The notes under the pieces are model-generated. The model was not told the DNA's origin and did no database searches. It was given only the letters and a program-made list of their open reading frames with translations. A DNA stretch of 39,755 nucleotides from Nitrosomonas supralitoralis. GTDB taxonomy: Bacteria; Pseudomonadota; Gammaproteobacteria; Burkholderiales; Nitrosomonadaceae. Positions 15,066-24,076 of this stretch are shown here, one piece after another; the stretch's first letter is position 1; each line of letters starts with the position of its first letter. The stretch spans positions 1 through 39,755 of the forward strand of contig NZ_PXXU01000031.1 of NCBI RefSeq assembly GCF_003011925.2. Direction: 5' to 3'. A program made the translations under genes and the position numbers.

Positions 15066-18000
15066 TTGGCAATCAAGGATCAAAAAATCGTTGTGACACT
15101 GATTGCCATGAATTTAAACAAGGAGAATGCTATCAACATCATGGTGCCCGGATTCTCAGCGCAAACGTCGAATGTACTCCGTAACGCCCGTGATACGGAA
15201 TTACTTCGTTCCGAGTTGTTCAGCATTGAGCAATTGAAACGTCAAGGGGCGATACTGGCAGGGCAGTACAAGATCGACCCACATCCCGGACCGGACCGGT
15301 TATTACCACGGCTCGCAGATAATGAACGCGTGCTTATGGCGGCTTATGACGTTGTGACTGTCGCAGTAGCACCGGGACAACGAATCATTCCAGCAGAGGC
15401 TTGGTTGCTGGATAATTTTTATCTCATTGAGCAGCAGATCAACCAAGCGCGTCGACATTTACCACGCGGGTACAGCCGTCAATTACCACGATTGGCAAAT
15501 GGCTCATCGGCTGGTTTTCCCCGCATCTATGACTTGGCTTTGCAGCTCATCTCTCACATGGATGGCCGTGTCGACAAGGAAAACCTTATCCAGTTTGTAG
15601 CTGCCTACCAGACCGTTGAGCCGCTAAAGCTAGGTGAGTTATGGGCATTTCCAATCATGTTGCAATTGGCGCTACTAGAAAATATTCGCCGTGCTGCATT
15701 ACGTATTGCCCGTCGACGTGAAGAGCTCAATGCAGCCATCATCTGGGCAGATCGGATGCTTGCAGCCGCGGAAAAGGAACCGAAGCAACTTATTCAGCTG
15801 TTGTCGGAGTTTGCTAATGCCGACGTGCCTTTGACTGCACCTTTTGTGGAGGAATTTTATGCCCGGCTACAGGCTCAAGGATCAGCAATGGCATTCGTTC
15901 AAACTTGGGTCGAGCAAAAATTGCTGGAGCAGGGAATAACGGCAGCACAATTGTCAGAAGCATCTGGTCGAACTGGTGCCGCCAATCAGATTTCCATTGC
16001 CAACAGTATCGGGAGTTTGCGTTTTATCAGCACCATGGACTGGAGGAATTTCGTCGAGTCGCTGAGTATTGTCGAAGAAACTTTGCGGGCAGATCCAGCG
16101 GGAATGCATGCCTTGCAAGATTTTGCCACGCGCGATCGCTATCGACATGTCATTGAAGATGTGGCGAGAAGAAGTTCGTATAGTGAATTGGCGGTGGCTC
16201 GTGAAGTTATTGCTTTGGCGCAGGCCGCAACTGAACAATTGGGTGTTCACAATCGTACAGCGCATGTTGGATATTATCTGATTGATCAGGGCCGACCAAT
16301 TTTGGAAAGTAAAGTCGGTTTCCAAATACCGTGGAAATTAAAAGTCGGCCGTGCCAGTCAGCATCTCAACCTGATTCTTTATCTTGGACCGATCCTGATG
16401 CTTACCGCATTGGCGGCTTCGGTCGCTCTTTTCTCATTCGAAAGCCTTGAGCCGAATGATTGGCGCTTCTGGTTTTTTGCGATTGCTGGCGTCATAGGTG
16501 TCTCGGCGTTGGCAGTTTCATTGATTAATCTGCTGGTCACGCTGTGCTTGCCTCCACGTATCTTACCGCGACTGGATTTCTCGCAGGGAATCCCGGCGGC
16601 TCACCGCACCATGGTTGTGGTTCCCACTTTACTGAGCAAACCGCAGGATGTTGATGAGCTGCTTGGCGCTTTGGAGATCCGCTATCTTGGTAATCGTGAT
16701 CCCAATTTGTACTTTGCTCTGCTAACAGATTTCCGTGATGCACTGGAATGTACGCAACCAGAGGATGATGCGTTATTGGCTTATGCGCGAGCTGCGGTCG
16801 AGGCACTTAACGTTACCTATCAAGACGATCGGTCATGTATTTTCTATTTGTTTCACCGGCCACGCGTGTGGAATCCACATGAACAGGTATGGATGGGGTA
16901 CGAACGCAAGCGTGGCAAACTAGAACAGTTCAATGCCTTGCTGCGCGGCGGTAAAAAAACAATGTTCTCGGATATTGTTGGGGAGATGTCTATTCTCTCG
17001 TCCATTCAATATGTCATCACCCTTGATACCGACACGCAACTTCCCCGCGATGCAGCGCGTACTTTGATCGGTAACATGGCTCATCCGCTCAATCGACCGA
17101 TATACGATGCTGACCAACGCCGCATTGTCGAAGGCTATGCAATTCTGCAGCCGCGCGTCTCAATCAGTCTAACCAGTGCAAGTCAAACACGATTTACTAA
17201 ATTATTCGCGGGCGAATCGGGTATTGATCCTTATTCGCGCGAAATATCCGATGTCTATCAGGATATCTTCGGCGAAGGATCATTCATTGGTAAGGGTATT
17301 TACGATGTTGATGCCTTTCGTCAGGCCGTTGATGGTTGTTTTCCCGAGAATCTTATTCTCAGTCACGATTTGCTGGAAAGTGGATATGCGCGTTGTGCAC
17401 TGGTGACCGATGTCGACCTCATTGAAGAGCATCCGGCCAGTTACGTCATAGAGGCTAGTCGACGACACCGCTGGATACGCGGTGATTGGCAGCTTGCGAG
17501 TTGGTTGCTTCCGCGTGTTCCGGGACCACCTGGCTCCAATGGATCGAAAGAAAAATGGCGGCCAAATCCACTCAACTCTTTGTTAATGTGGAAAATATTT
17601 GATAATCTCCGACGTAGTCTCGTGGCGCTGTCACTACTGGCATTATTGGTAGGGGGATGGTTATTCGGCCCAGGGCCAGCTTGGTTCTGGATTTTGCTGG
17701 TCGTTAGCGTGGTGTTCTTGCCCGGCTTAGTGGGAAGCGTGATCGAATTAATCCGTAAACCGGAAGATCGTGACTGGCTGGTGCACTTTAGTCTGACCAG
17801 CAAGTCAGCCGGTCGCCCCATTGCACTGTCGTTACTGACGTTGATTTTATTGCCCTATGACGCGCTAATTAGCTTGAGTGCAATTATGTACTCGGGTTTT
17901 CGCATGTTATTTACGCGACGTAGCTTGATGCTGTGGCATCTACCTTCCTATGCACGTCGTAATGCATGCCACACATTGGCCGATTTTGTAAAGGAGATGT

Positions 18001-21000
18001 GGATCGGACCTGTTTTGTCAGTGTTGCTGATCCTGCTGTTAGAAAGTAAACAATTATCGGAATTGCTGTTTTGTGTGCCTATATTACTTGTATGGTTCTT
18101 GTCGCCTGTGGTCGGTTGGTGGATCAGTAAACCACTGGTATCCCCGTTCCCCCAACTGACGATGGACCAACGTGTGTTCCTGCGTAAATCGGCGCGGCGA
18201 ACATGGCGTTACTTTGCGCAGTTCGTCGGGCCAAAGGATAATTGGCTGCCGCCCGACAATTTCCAGGAATACCCGACTCAAACCATTGCCACACGCACAT
18301 CACCCACGAATATCGGTATGGCTTTGCTGGCTGATTTGTCTGCCTATGATTTTGGTTACATTTCCGCTGGTGAATTTTTGTTTCGAATTCAAAATACACT
18401 GGACACGATGGAAAAGCTGGAACGCTACCTTGGTCACTTTTACAACTGGTACGACACGCGAACACTGAAACCATTACATCCGCAATACGTATCCTCAGTG
18501 GACAGTGGAAACCTTGTGGGTAGCTTGCTCACCTTACAAGCTGGATTAATCGAGTTGAAAGATCAACCGATTTTGTCAAAAAATACCTTTGAAGGATTGC
18601 AGGATACTTTGCGAGTACTTGCCGAACATGTACCTGAATTACTTGCTTCGGATATGGCAAAGAAAATTAAAGATCTAGAACACAATCTGCACATGTTCAC
18701 ATTGGACGAATCTGTACAAACGTTGGTGATCGCCGATAGTTTTTTGGTTGAGTTGCAGCGTATTGGTAAGGAGATGATTGCTTGTTTACCCACAGATATC
18801 GATATCGACGGCGAACTGTATTATTGGGCGCAGACATTTGTTCTGCAAATCAGCGCATTTCAAGAAGACCTTAGATATCTGGTATCCGAACCACTACACT
18901 TAAATAATATTCCGACTCTCGCTGAATTGGCATCTGCAGGCACGGAAACGAGGGTGTCAACTAGAAGTGCGCAGGAGCGGATTAAAACGATCAATGCTTT
19001 GGTGGATCGTTGTCGCCAATTTGCAATAATGGATTTTGAATTTCTCTACGATGCAGCGCGTGATTTGCTGGCTATCGGTTATGACGTAGGCGAGCGACGC
19101 CGAGATCAGTCATGCTATGATTTGCTGGCATCGGAAGCGCGTCTGGCAAGTTTTCTACTGATTGCGCAGGGGAAAATTCCTCAAAAGCATTGGTTTGCAC
19201 TGGGCCGACTTTTGACCAGCCATGGTGGGGACGTAAGTCTGATTTCGTGGAGCGGTTCGATGTTCGAATACCTCATGCCGCGCTTGATTATGCCAAGTTT
19301 CGAAAACACTTTATTGGAGCAAACATGCAAAGCTGCAGTGTTGCGTCAGGTCGAATACGGTCGGCAACGCGATGTTCCCTGGGGTATTTCTGAATCCTGT
19401 TATAACGCCACCGATATAAACCAAATCTATCAATACCGGGCATTCGGAGTGCCGGGACTCGGTTTCAAGCGTGGGTTAGGAGACGATCTGGTCATTGCGC
19501 CCTACGCCAGCGCACTGGCGCTGACGGTGATGCCACATGAATCATGCCATAATTTACAAACACTAGTCGCCAACGGTTTGCTCGGCGCGTATGGGTTCTA
19601 TGAAGCTGTCGACTATACGCCAGCACGTGTGCCGCGTGGCAAGTCCAGCGTCATTGTGCGTACCTTCATGGCGCATCATCAGGGGATGAGTCTGTTGGCT
19701 TTTGAGCATATATTGCTTAATCAACCGATGCAGCGTCGTTTTATGTCGGACCCGCTTATTCAGGCGACGAAATTGTTGCTGCAGGAGCGTATACCGAAAA
19801 AAGGAGCAACATTGCATCCACACGCGGCGGAAGTCAATGCCGCTGCGCGCCCGGCAGTTGCAGAAGCCGGCGAGATCATGCGTGTGTTTACCGATCCAAA
19901 CACACTGATACCGGAAGTGCATCTGCTATCCAACGGACAGTACCACGTGATGGCGACTCATGCCGGAGGCGGTTACAGTCGCTGGCGCGATCTTGCTGTC
20001 ACCCGTTGGCGCGAAGATGCCACCTCTGATGGTTGGGGCACCTTCATTTACTTGCGAGACCGTGATTCCGGGCATTATTGGTCCACTGCATATCAGCCTA
20101 CTCTATGCAAGGCCGATCACTATGAGGCGATTTTTGTCCAAGCACGTGCGGAATACCGTCGCCGCGATCGATCGATAGAAACGCACACCGAGATCTGTGT
20201 TTCACCTGAAGACAATGTCGAGATTCGCCGTGTTACACTCACTAACCAGTCTCCCCGCATCCGTCATATTGAAGTAACCAGTTATGCAGAAGTGGTGTTG
20301 GCGCCGTTGAATTCCGATTTGGCTCATCGTAGTTTCAGTAATTTGTTCGTGCAAACCGAAATTGTTCGCGATCGGCAGGCGATCCTCTGCACACGGCGTC
20401 GCCGCACGATGGAAGAACAGACACCATGGATGTTTCATCTGTTAGCGGCTCCGGGCGCAGTGATTGATGAACCGTCCTATGAAACGGATCGAGTTCAATT
20501 CATCGGGCGGGGACGAACACCGGCCAATCCTGTGATGATGGATACCAGAAATCATATATCAACTTTGTCGAACACGGATGGTTCGGTGCTCGATCCGATC
20601 GTGGCAATCCGTCGCACTATCACATTATTGCCAGATGAATCGGCTACGGTGCAAATTATCTCCGGAATCGCCAGCACGCGCGAAGCGGCCTTGGGGTTGT
20701 TGGAAAACTATTGTGACCGGCACTTTGTGGAACGTGCCTTTGAAATGGCGTGGTTTCAAAGTCAGGAAGTGCTACGTCATCTCAATATTACCGAAGCTGA
20801 TGCTCAAATCTACGGTCGTCTTGCCAGCTCCGTCATATACAGCAATGCCTTGCGTCGCGCTCCTCCCAGTGTCATTGTGCGTAACCAACTGGGTCAATCC
20901 GGGCTTTGGCGTTTTGCCATCTCAGGTGATTTGCCAATTATACTGATTCGAATCGGAAACCTGAATCGTATCGATCTGATAAAACAAGCAATTCAAGCCC

Positions 21001-23780
21001 ATGCCTATTGGCGAATGAAGGGTTTGTCTGCTGATCTGGTAATCGTAAACGAGGATTTCTCAGGCTATAGGGCAGATTTGCATGATCAGATCATAGGATT
21101 GATTAATGCAGGGGCTGACGCGCAAATAATCGAGAAGCCAGGAGGCGTCTTTGTACGGCGTGTTGAAGAGCTTTCCGAAGATGAGAGGGTTTTGCTCCAA
21201 ACGGTCGCGCGCATCGTGTTTAGCGATACAGCCGAAACATTGATCGAGCCATTGGAACGTCGCATATCGTCTGAACGTGTTTCTGATCTCCTTGAACCCC
21301 GGTTGCTGCTGCCGGTCTCTGAACAAGCCAGTCCATTAGCAACGCGTGAGCGGATTTTCTACAACGGCTTGGGAGGATTTACGCCCGATGGGCGCGAGTA
21401 TGTTATTACTCTAGAGCCAGGCAAAAATACGCCTGCGCCGTGGGCCAATGTAATCGCCAGTCCGCATATCGGTACGGTTGTTAGTGAGTGTGGTAGTGCG
21501 TATACCTGGGTGGACAATGCGCATGAATTCCGATTGACTACTTGGCATAATGATCCATTGAGTGACAGTAGTGGCGAGATGTTCTACATCCGTGATGAAG
21601 ATTCAGGAATTTTCTGGTCGCCAACGCCATTGCCAACCCGTGGTCAATCCGGATATGTGTGCCGCCATGGGTTTGGATATAGCGTGTTTGAACATTACCA
21701 GGCTGGCATCTCTTCGGAACTGCATACCTATGTTGCCATGGACGCGCCAGTGAAATTCGTGCTGATCAAACTGCACAACCATTCCAAGCACACAAGGCGA
21801 TTGTCGTTGACCGGCTACTGGGAATTGGTGCTTGGTGAATGGCGCCACACCAATCAGATGCACATAGTGACTGAAATGGATCCACACAGCGGAGCGCTGT
21901 TTGCTCGCAATGCTTATGGCCGCGAGTACGCCAAGCGAGTCGTCTTTGTAAAAGTCAGCGAACAAGAGCGTTCAGTAACTGGGAATCGTACCGAGTTCAT
22001 CGGTCGCAATGGCTCACTATCCAACCCAGCATCGATGCGGCGCAAGCGCTTGTCAGGAAGGATCGGGGCTGGCCTCGATCCGTGCGCAGCTATCCAGACA
22101 CATCTCGAACTGGCTGAAGGACAAGAACGCGAGATCGTATTTATATTCGGCGCAGCTCAAAGTGTCGATGAAGCGCATCAGTTTATTCAGCAATACGGTG
22201 GACTCTCAGGTGCCCGGCAAGCATTGGAAGCGGTATGGGGGTATTGGAACCATACATTGGGCGCGGTGTATGTGGAAACACCAGATCCCGCTTTGAACGT
22301 ATTAACCAATGGTTGGCTGATCTATCAAACACTATCTTGCCGACTCTGGGGCCGAAGCGGATATTATCAATCCGGTGGCGCCTTCGGTTTTCGTGATCAA
22401 TTGCAAGACACCATGGCATTAATCCATGCGACACCCTGGTTAGCTCGTGAGCAAATAATCCGCTGCGCCGAACGGCAATTTCTCCAAGGTGACGTGCAAC
22501 ACTGGTGGCATCCACCTAACGGACAAGGCGTACGTACTCATTTTTCCGATGACTATCTGTGGCTGCCATATGCTACCTGCCGCTACGTGCTGGCGACTGG
22601 CGATATCGGCGTGCTTGATGAGTCGATTCACTTCCTGGAAGGTCGCGAGCTATATTCGGAAGAGGAAGCTTACTACGACCAGCCGCAACGCTCCCTGGAA
22701 GCGGCAAGCCTCTATGAACATTGCGTACGTGCCATTAAACATGGTTTGCGCTTTGGCGATCATCATTTACCGTTGATGGGGTGTGGCGATTGGAACGATG
22801 GCATGAATCTTGTCGGCCGTAACGGCAAGGGCGAGAGCGTTTGGCTAGCATGGTTTTTGTATGCGAACCTTGAAATGTTTGCCAACTTGGCACAGAGGCG
22901 AGGAGACGAAGCTTTTGCTGATATTTGTGAACAACAGGCTGCACGGTTGTGCGATCATATCGAGGATCATGCATGGGATGGCAAATGGTATCGGCGAGCC
23001 TATTTTGATGACGGCACACCCCTGGGTTCGTCCAGCAATGAGGAGTGTAAAATTGATTCGATCAGTCAGAGTTGGTCGGTCATTTCCGGTGGTGGGGATT
23101 CTGTGCGCGCGTGCCAAGCGATGGATGCAGTAGACCAATACTTGATACGGCGCGATACGCAGTTGATTCAACTGTTCGATCCACCCTTCGATAAATCAGA
23201 ACTTGAACCGGGATATATCAAAGGTTACGTGCCAGGCATTCGTGAGAACGGCGGCCAATATACCCATGCTGCTATTTGGTCCGCAATGGCGTTTGCCATG
23301 TTAGGTGACCGGAAGCGTACCTGGGAATTGTTTACCATGCTCAATCCTATCAATCACGGTCGAACACCAGAGGAAGTCGAGCGTTACAAGGTTGAGCCAT
23401 ACGTCATGTGTGCGGACATATATGGTGTAGCGCCACACATTGGCCAAGGCGGTTGGACCTGGTATACCGGAGCAGCGGGTTGGATGTACCGACTAACCGT
23501 GGAAACGATTTTGGGCCTACAACTGGAAGTGGACCATCTACGCATAGCGCCGTGCATTCCGCCTCATTGGAGAGCCTATAGTATCCACTATCGCTTTCGC
23601 GAGACTTACTATCACATCAACGTCAAATGCAACAATGAGAAACCAGGTCATGAGATCCATGTAACGTTGGACGGTATCGTGATCAATAACTTAGTTACCG
23701 ATGAAAAAGGGCGATCACAATGTATGATTCCACTTGTAGATGATCATCGTGATCATTACGTTGAGGCGCAATTAAGTTAA
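15066..23780 (+). CDS. Cyclic beta-1,2-glucan synthase (NdvB/ChvB/Cgs-like)
   Basis: A 2904-residue membrane enzyme, the usual giant size of this family. Order: N-terminal region to about 425; spans at about 431-495; GT84 glycosyltransferase domain with VITLDTDTQLP (D-T-D at 654-656), FGEGSFIGKGIYDVDAF, LSHDLLESGYARCALVTDVD and HRWIRGDWQ; further spans between about 845 and 1020; a glycoamylase-like domain at about 1390-1575 (PWGISESCYNATDINQIYQY, FMAHHQGMSLLAF); then two sugar-phosphorylase-type beta domains and a GH94 catalytic barrel with CGDWNDGMN (Asp2578). Family knowledge: it starts, extends and closes beta-1,2-glucan rings that go to the periplasm for osmotic adaptation, with the GH94 part trimming length. 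The start is uncertain: TTG at 15066 and ATG at 15108 both lack a ribosome binding site. No ndvA-like exporter lies nearby. G+C looks higher than in flanking genes. Confidence 0.92.
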   Translation: MAIKDQKIVVTLIAMNLNKENAINIMVPGFSAQTSNVLRNARDTELLRSELFSIEQLKRQGAILAGQYKIDPHPGPDRLLPRLADNERVLMAAYDVVTVAVAPGQRIIPAEAWLLDNFYLIEQQINQARRHLPRGYSRQLPRLANGSSAGFPRIYDLALQLISHMDGRVDKENLIQFVAAYQTVEPLKLGELWAFPIMLQLALLENIRRAALRIARRREELNAAIIWADRMLAAAEKEPKQLIQLLSEFANADVPLTAPFVEEFYARLQAQGSAMAFVQTWVEQKLLEQGITAAQLSEASGRTGAANQISIANSIGSLRFISTMDWRNFVESLSIVEETLRADPAGMHALQDFATRDRYRHVIEDVARRSSYSELAVAREVIALAQAATEQLGVHNRTAHVGYYLIDQGRPILESKVGFQIPWKLKVGRASQHLNLILYLGPILMLTALAASVALFSFESLEPNDWRFWFFAIAGVIGVSALAVSLINLLVTLCLPPRILPRLDFSQGIPAAHRTMVVVPTLLSKPQDVDELLGALEIRYLGNRDPNLYFALLTDFRDALECTQPEDDALLAYARAAVEALNVTYQDDRSCIFYLFHRPRVWNPHEQVWMGYERKRGKLEQFNALLRGGKKTMFSDIVGEMSILSSIQYVITLDTDTQLPRDAARTLIGNMAHPLNRPIYDADQRRIVEGYAILQPRVSISLTSASQTRFTKLFAGESGIDPYSREISDVYQDIFGEGSFIGKGIYDVDAFRQAVDGCFPENLILSHDLLESGYARCALVTDVDLIEEHPASYVIEASRRHRWIRGDWQLASWLLPRVPGPPGSNGSKEKWRPNPLNSLLMWKIFDNLRRSLVALSLLALLVGGWLFGPGPAWFWILLVVSVVFLPGLVGSVIELIRKPEDRDWLVHFSLTSKSAGRPIALSLLTLILLPYDALISLSAIMYSGFRMLFTRRSLMLWHLPSYARRNACHTLADFVKEMWIGPVLSVLLILLLESKQLSELLFCVPILLVWFLSPVVGWWISKPLVSPFPQLTMDQRVFLRKSARRTWRYFAQFVGPKDNWLPPDNFQEYPTQTIATRTSPTNIGMALLADLSAYDFGYISAGEFLFRIQNTLDTMEKLERYLGHFYNWYDTRTLKPLHPQYVSSVDSGNLVGSLLTLQAGLIELKDQPILSKNTFEGLQDTLRVLAEHVPELLASDMAKKIKDLEHNLHMFTLDESVQTLVIADSFLVELQRIGKEMIACLPTDIDIDGELYYWAQTFVLQISAFQEDLRYLVSEPLHLNNIPTLAELASAGTETRVSTRSAQERIKTINALVDRCRQFAIMDFEFLYDAARDLLAIGYDVGERRRDQSCYDLLASEARLASFLLIAQGKIPQKHWFALGRLLTSHGGDVSLISWSGSMFEYLMPRLIMPSFENTLLEQTCKAAVLRQVEYGRQRDVPWGISESCYNATDINQIYQYRAFGVPGLGFKRGLGDDLVIAPYASALALTVMPHESCHNLQTLVANGLLGAYGFYEAVDYTPARVPRGKSSVIVRTFMAHHQGMSLLAFEHILLNQPMQRRFMSDPLIQATKLLLQERIPKKGATLHPHAAEVNAAARPAVAEAGEIMRVFTDPNTLIPEVHLLSNGQYHVMATHAGGGYSRWRDLAVTRWREDATSDGWGTFIYLRDRDSGHYWSTAYQPTLCKADHYEAIFVQARAEYRRRDRSIETHTEICVSPEDNVEIRRVTLTNQSPRIRHIEVTSYAEVVLAPLNSDLAHRSFSNLFVQTEIVRDRQAILCTRRRRTMEEQTPWMFHLLAAPGAVIDEPSYETDRVQFIGRGRTPANPVMMDTRNHISTLSNTDGSVLDPIVAIRRTITLLPDESATVQIISGIASTREAALGLLENYCDRHFVERAFEMAWFQSQEVLRHLNITEADAQIYGRLASSVIYSNALRRAPPSVIVRNQLGQSGLWRFAISGDLPIILIRIGNLNRIDLIKQAIQAHAYWRMKGLSADLVIVNEDFSGYRADLHDQIIGLINAGADAQIIEKPGGVFVRRVEELSEDERVLLQTVARIVFSDTAETLIEPLERRISSERVSDLLEPRLLLPVSEQASPLATRERIFYNGLGGFTPDGREYVITLEPGKNTPAPWANVIASPHIGTVVSECGSAYTWVDNAHEFRLTTWHNDPLSDSSGEMFYIRDEDSGIFWSPTPLPTRGQSGYVCRHGFGYSVFEHYQAGISSELHTYVAMDAPVKFVLIKLHNHSKHTRRLSLTGYWELVLGEWRHTNQMHIVTEMDPHSGALFARNAYGREYAKRVVFVKVSEQERSVTGNRTEFIGRNGSLSNPASMRRKRLSGRIGAGLDPCAAIQTHLELAEGQEREIVFIFGAAQSVDEAHQFIQQYGGLSGARQALEAVWGYWNHTLGAVYVETPDPALNVLTNGWLIYQTLSCRLWGRSGYYQSGGAFGFRDQLQDTMALIHATPWLAREQIIRCAERQFLQGDVQHWWHPPNGQGVRTHFSDDYLWLPYATCRYVLATGDIGVLDESIHFLEGRELYSEEEAYYDQPQRSLEAASLYEHCVRAIKHGLRFGDHHLPLMGCGDWNDGMNLVGRNGKGESVWLAWFLYANLEMFANLAQRRGDEAFADICEQQAARLCDHIEDHAWDGKWYRRAYFDDGTPLGSSSNEECKIDSISQSWSVISGGGDSVRACQAMDAVDQYLIRRDTQLIQLFDPPFDKSELEPGYIKGYVPGIRENGGQYTHAAIWSAMAFAMLGDRKRTWELFTMLNPINHGRTPEEVERYKVEPYVMCADIYGVAPHIGQGGWTWYTGAAGWMYRLTVETILGLQLEVDHLRIAPCIPPHWRAYSIHYRFRETYYHINVKCNNEKPGHEIHVTLDGIVINNLVTDEKGRSQCMIPLVDDHRDHYVEAQLS

Positions 23781-23783
23781 ACA

Positions 23784-24071
23784 TCAATAGAATCTCCCCC
23801 TCTGCTTTTTTGACATACATTCAACAATGCCCCTTTTCAGAGTATTACGATAATTGATTGGAAGTGTTGAAATAGAATGAAAAAAATGCTCATGCCGATA
23901 AATTAAATCTTGCTTGTCCAACAGGTTGCTCTCTTGTGTTAACTGATCAGCTGTATTCGGAATAATCAATGGAGTTTCTTCGTGAGAAGGAAGCAAGCCA
24001 ATTACGGCATCAATTTCAGCTATAGCCACCGCTATTCTGGAAATAGCATTATTTTTTATGAAATATTGCAT
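23784..24071 (-). CDS. Small hypothetical protein downstream of dihydroxyacetone kinase
   Basis: A 95-residue frame beginning 5 bases after the kinase stop codon on the same strand and ending 3 bases before the convergent glucan synthase stop. The sequence (AISRIAVAIAEIDAVIGLLP early, HEHFFHSISTLPINYRNTLK later) has a natural composition, but I recognise no family. It lacks a clear Shine-Dalgarno sequence, so any translation would rely on coupling to the kinase. It may be a real small gene or an incidental open frame filling the gap. Confidence 0.4.
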   Translation of the reverse strand: MQYFIKNNAISRIAVAIAEIDAVIGLLPSHEETPLIIPNTADQLTQESNLLDKQDLIYRHEHFFHSISTLPINYRNTLKRGIVECMSKKQRGRFY

Positions 24072-24076
24072 ACATT

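Noticed and set aside
23740..23756. Hairpin ATGATCA-TCG-TGATCAT as terminator of the glucan synthase
   Set aside because: It lies inside the coding sequence, is AT-rich, and has no T-run after it.
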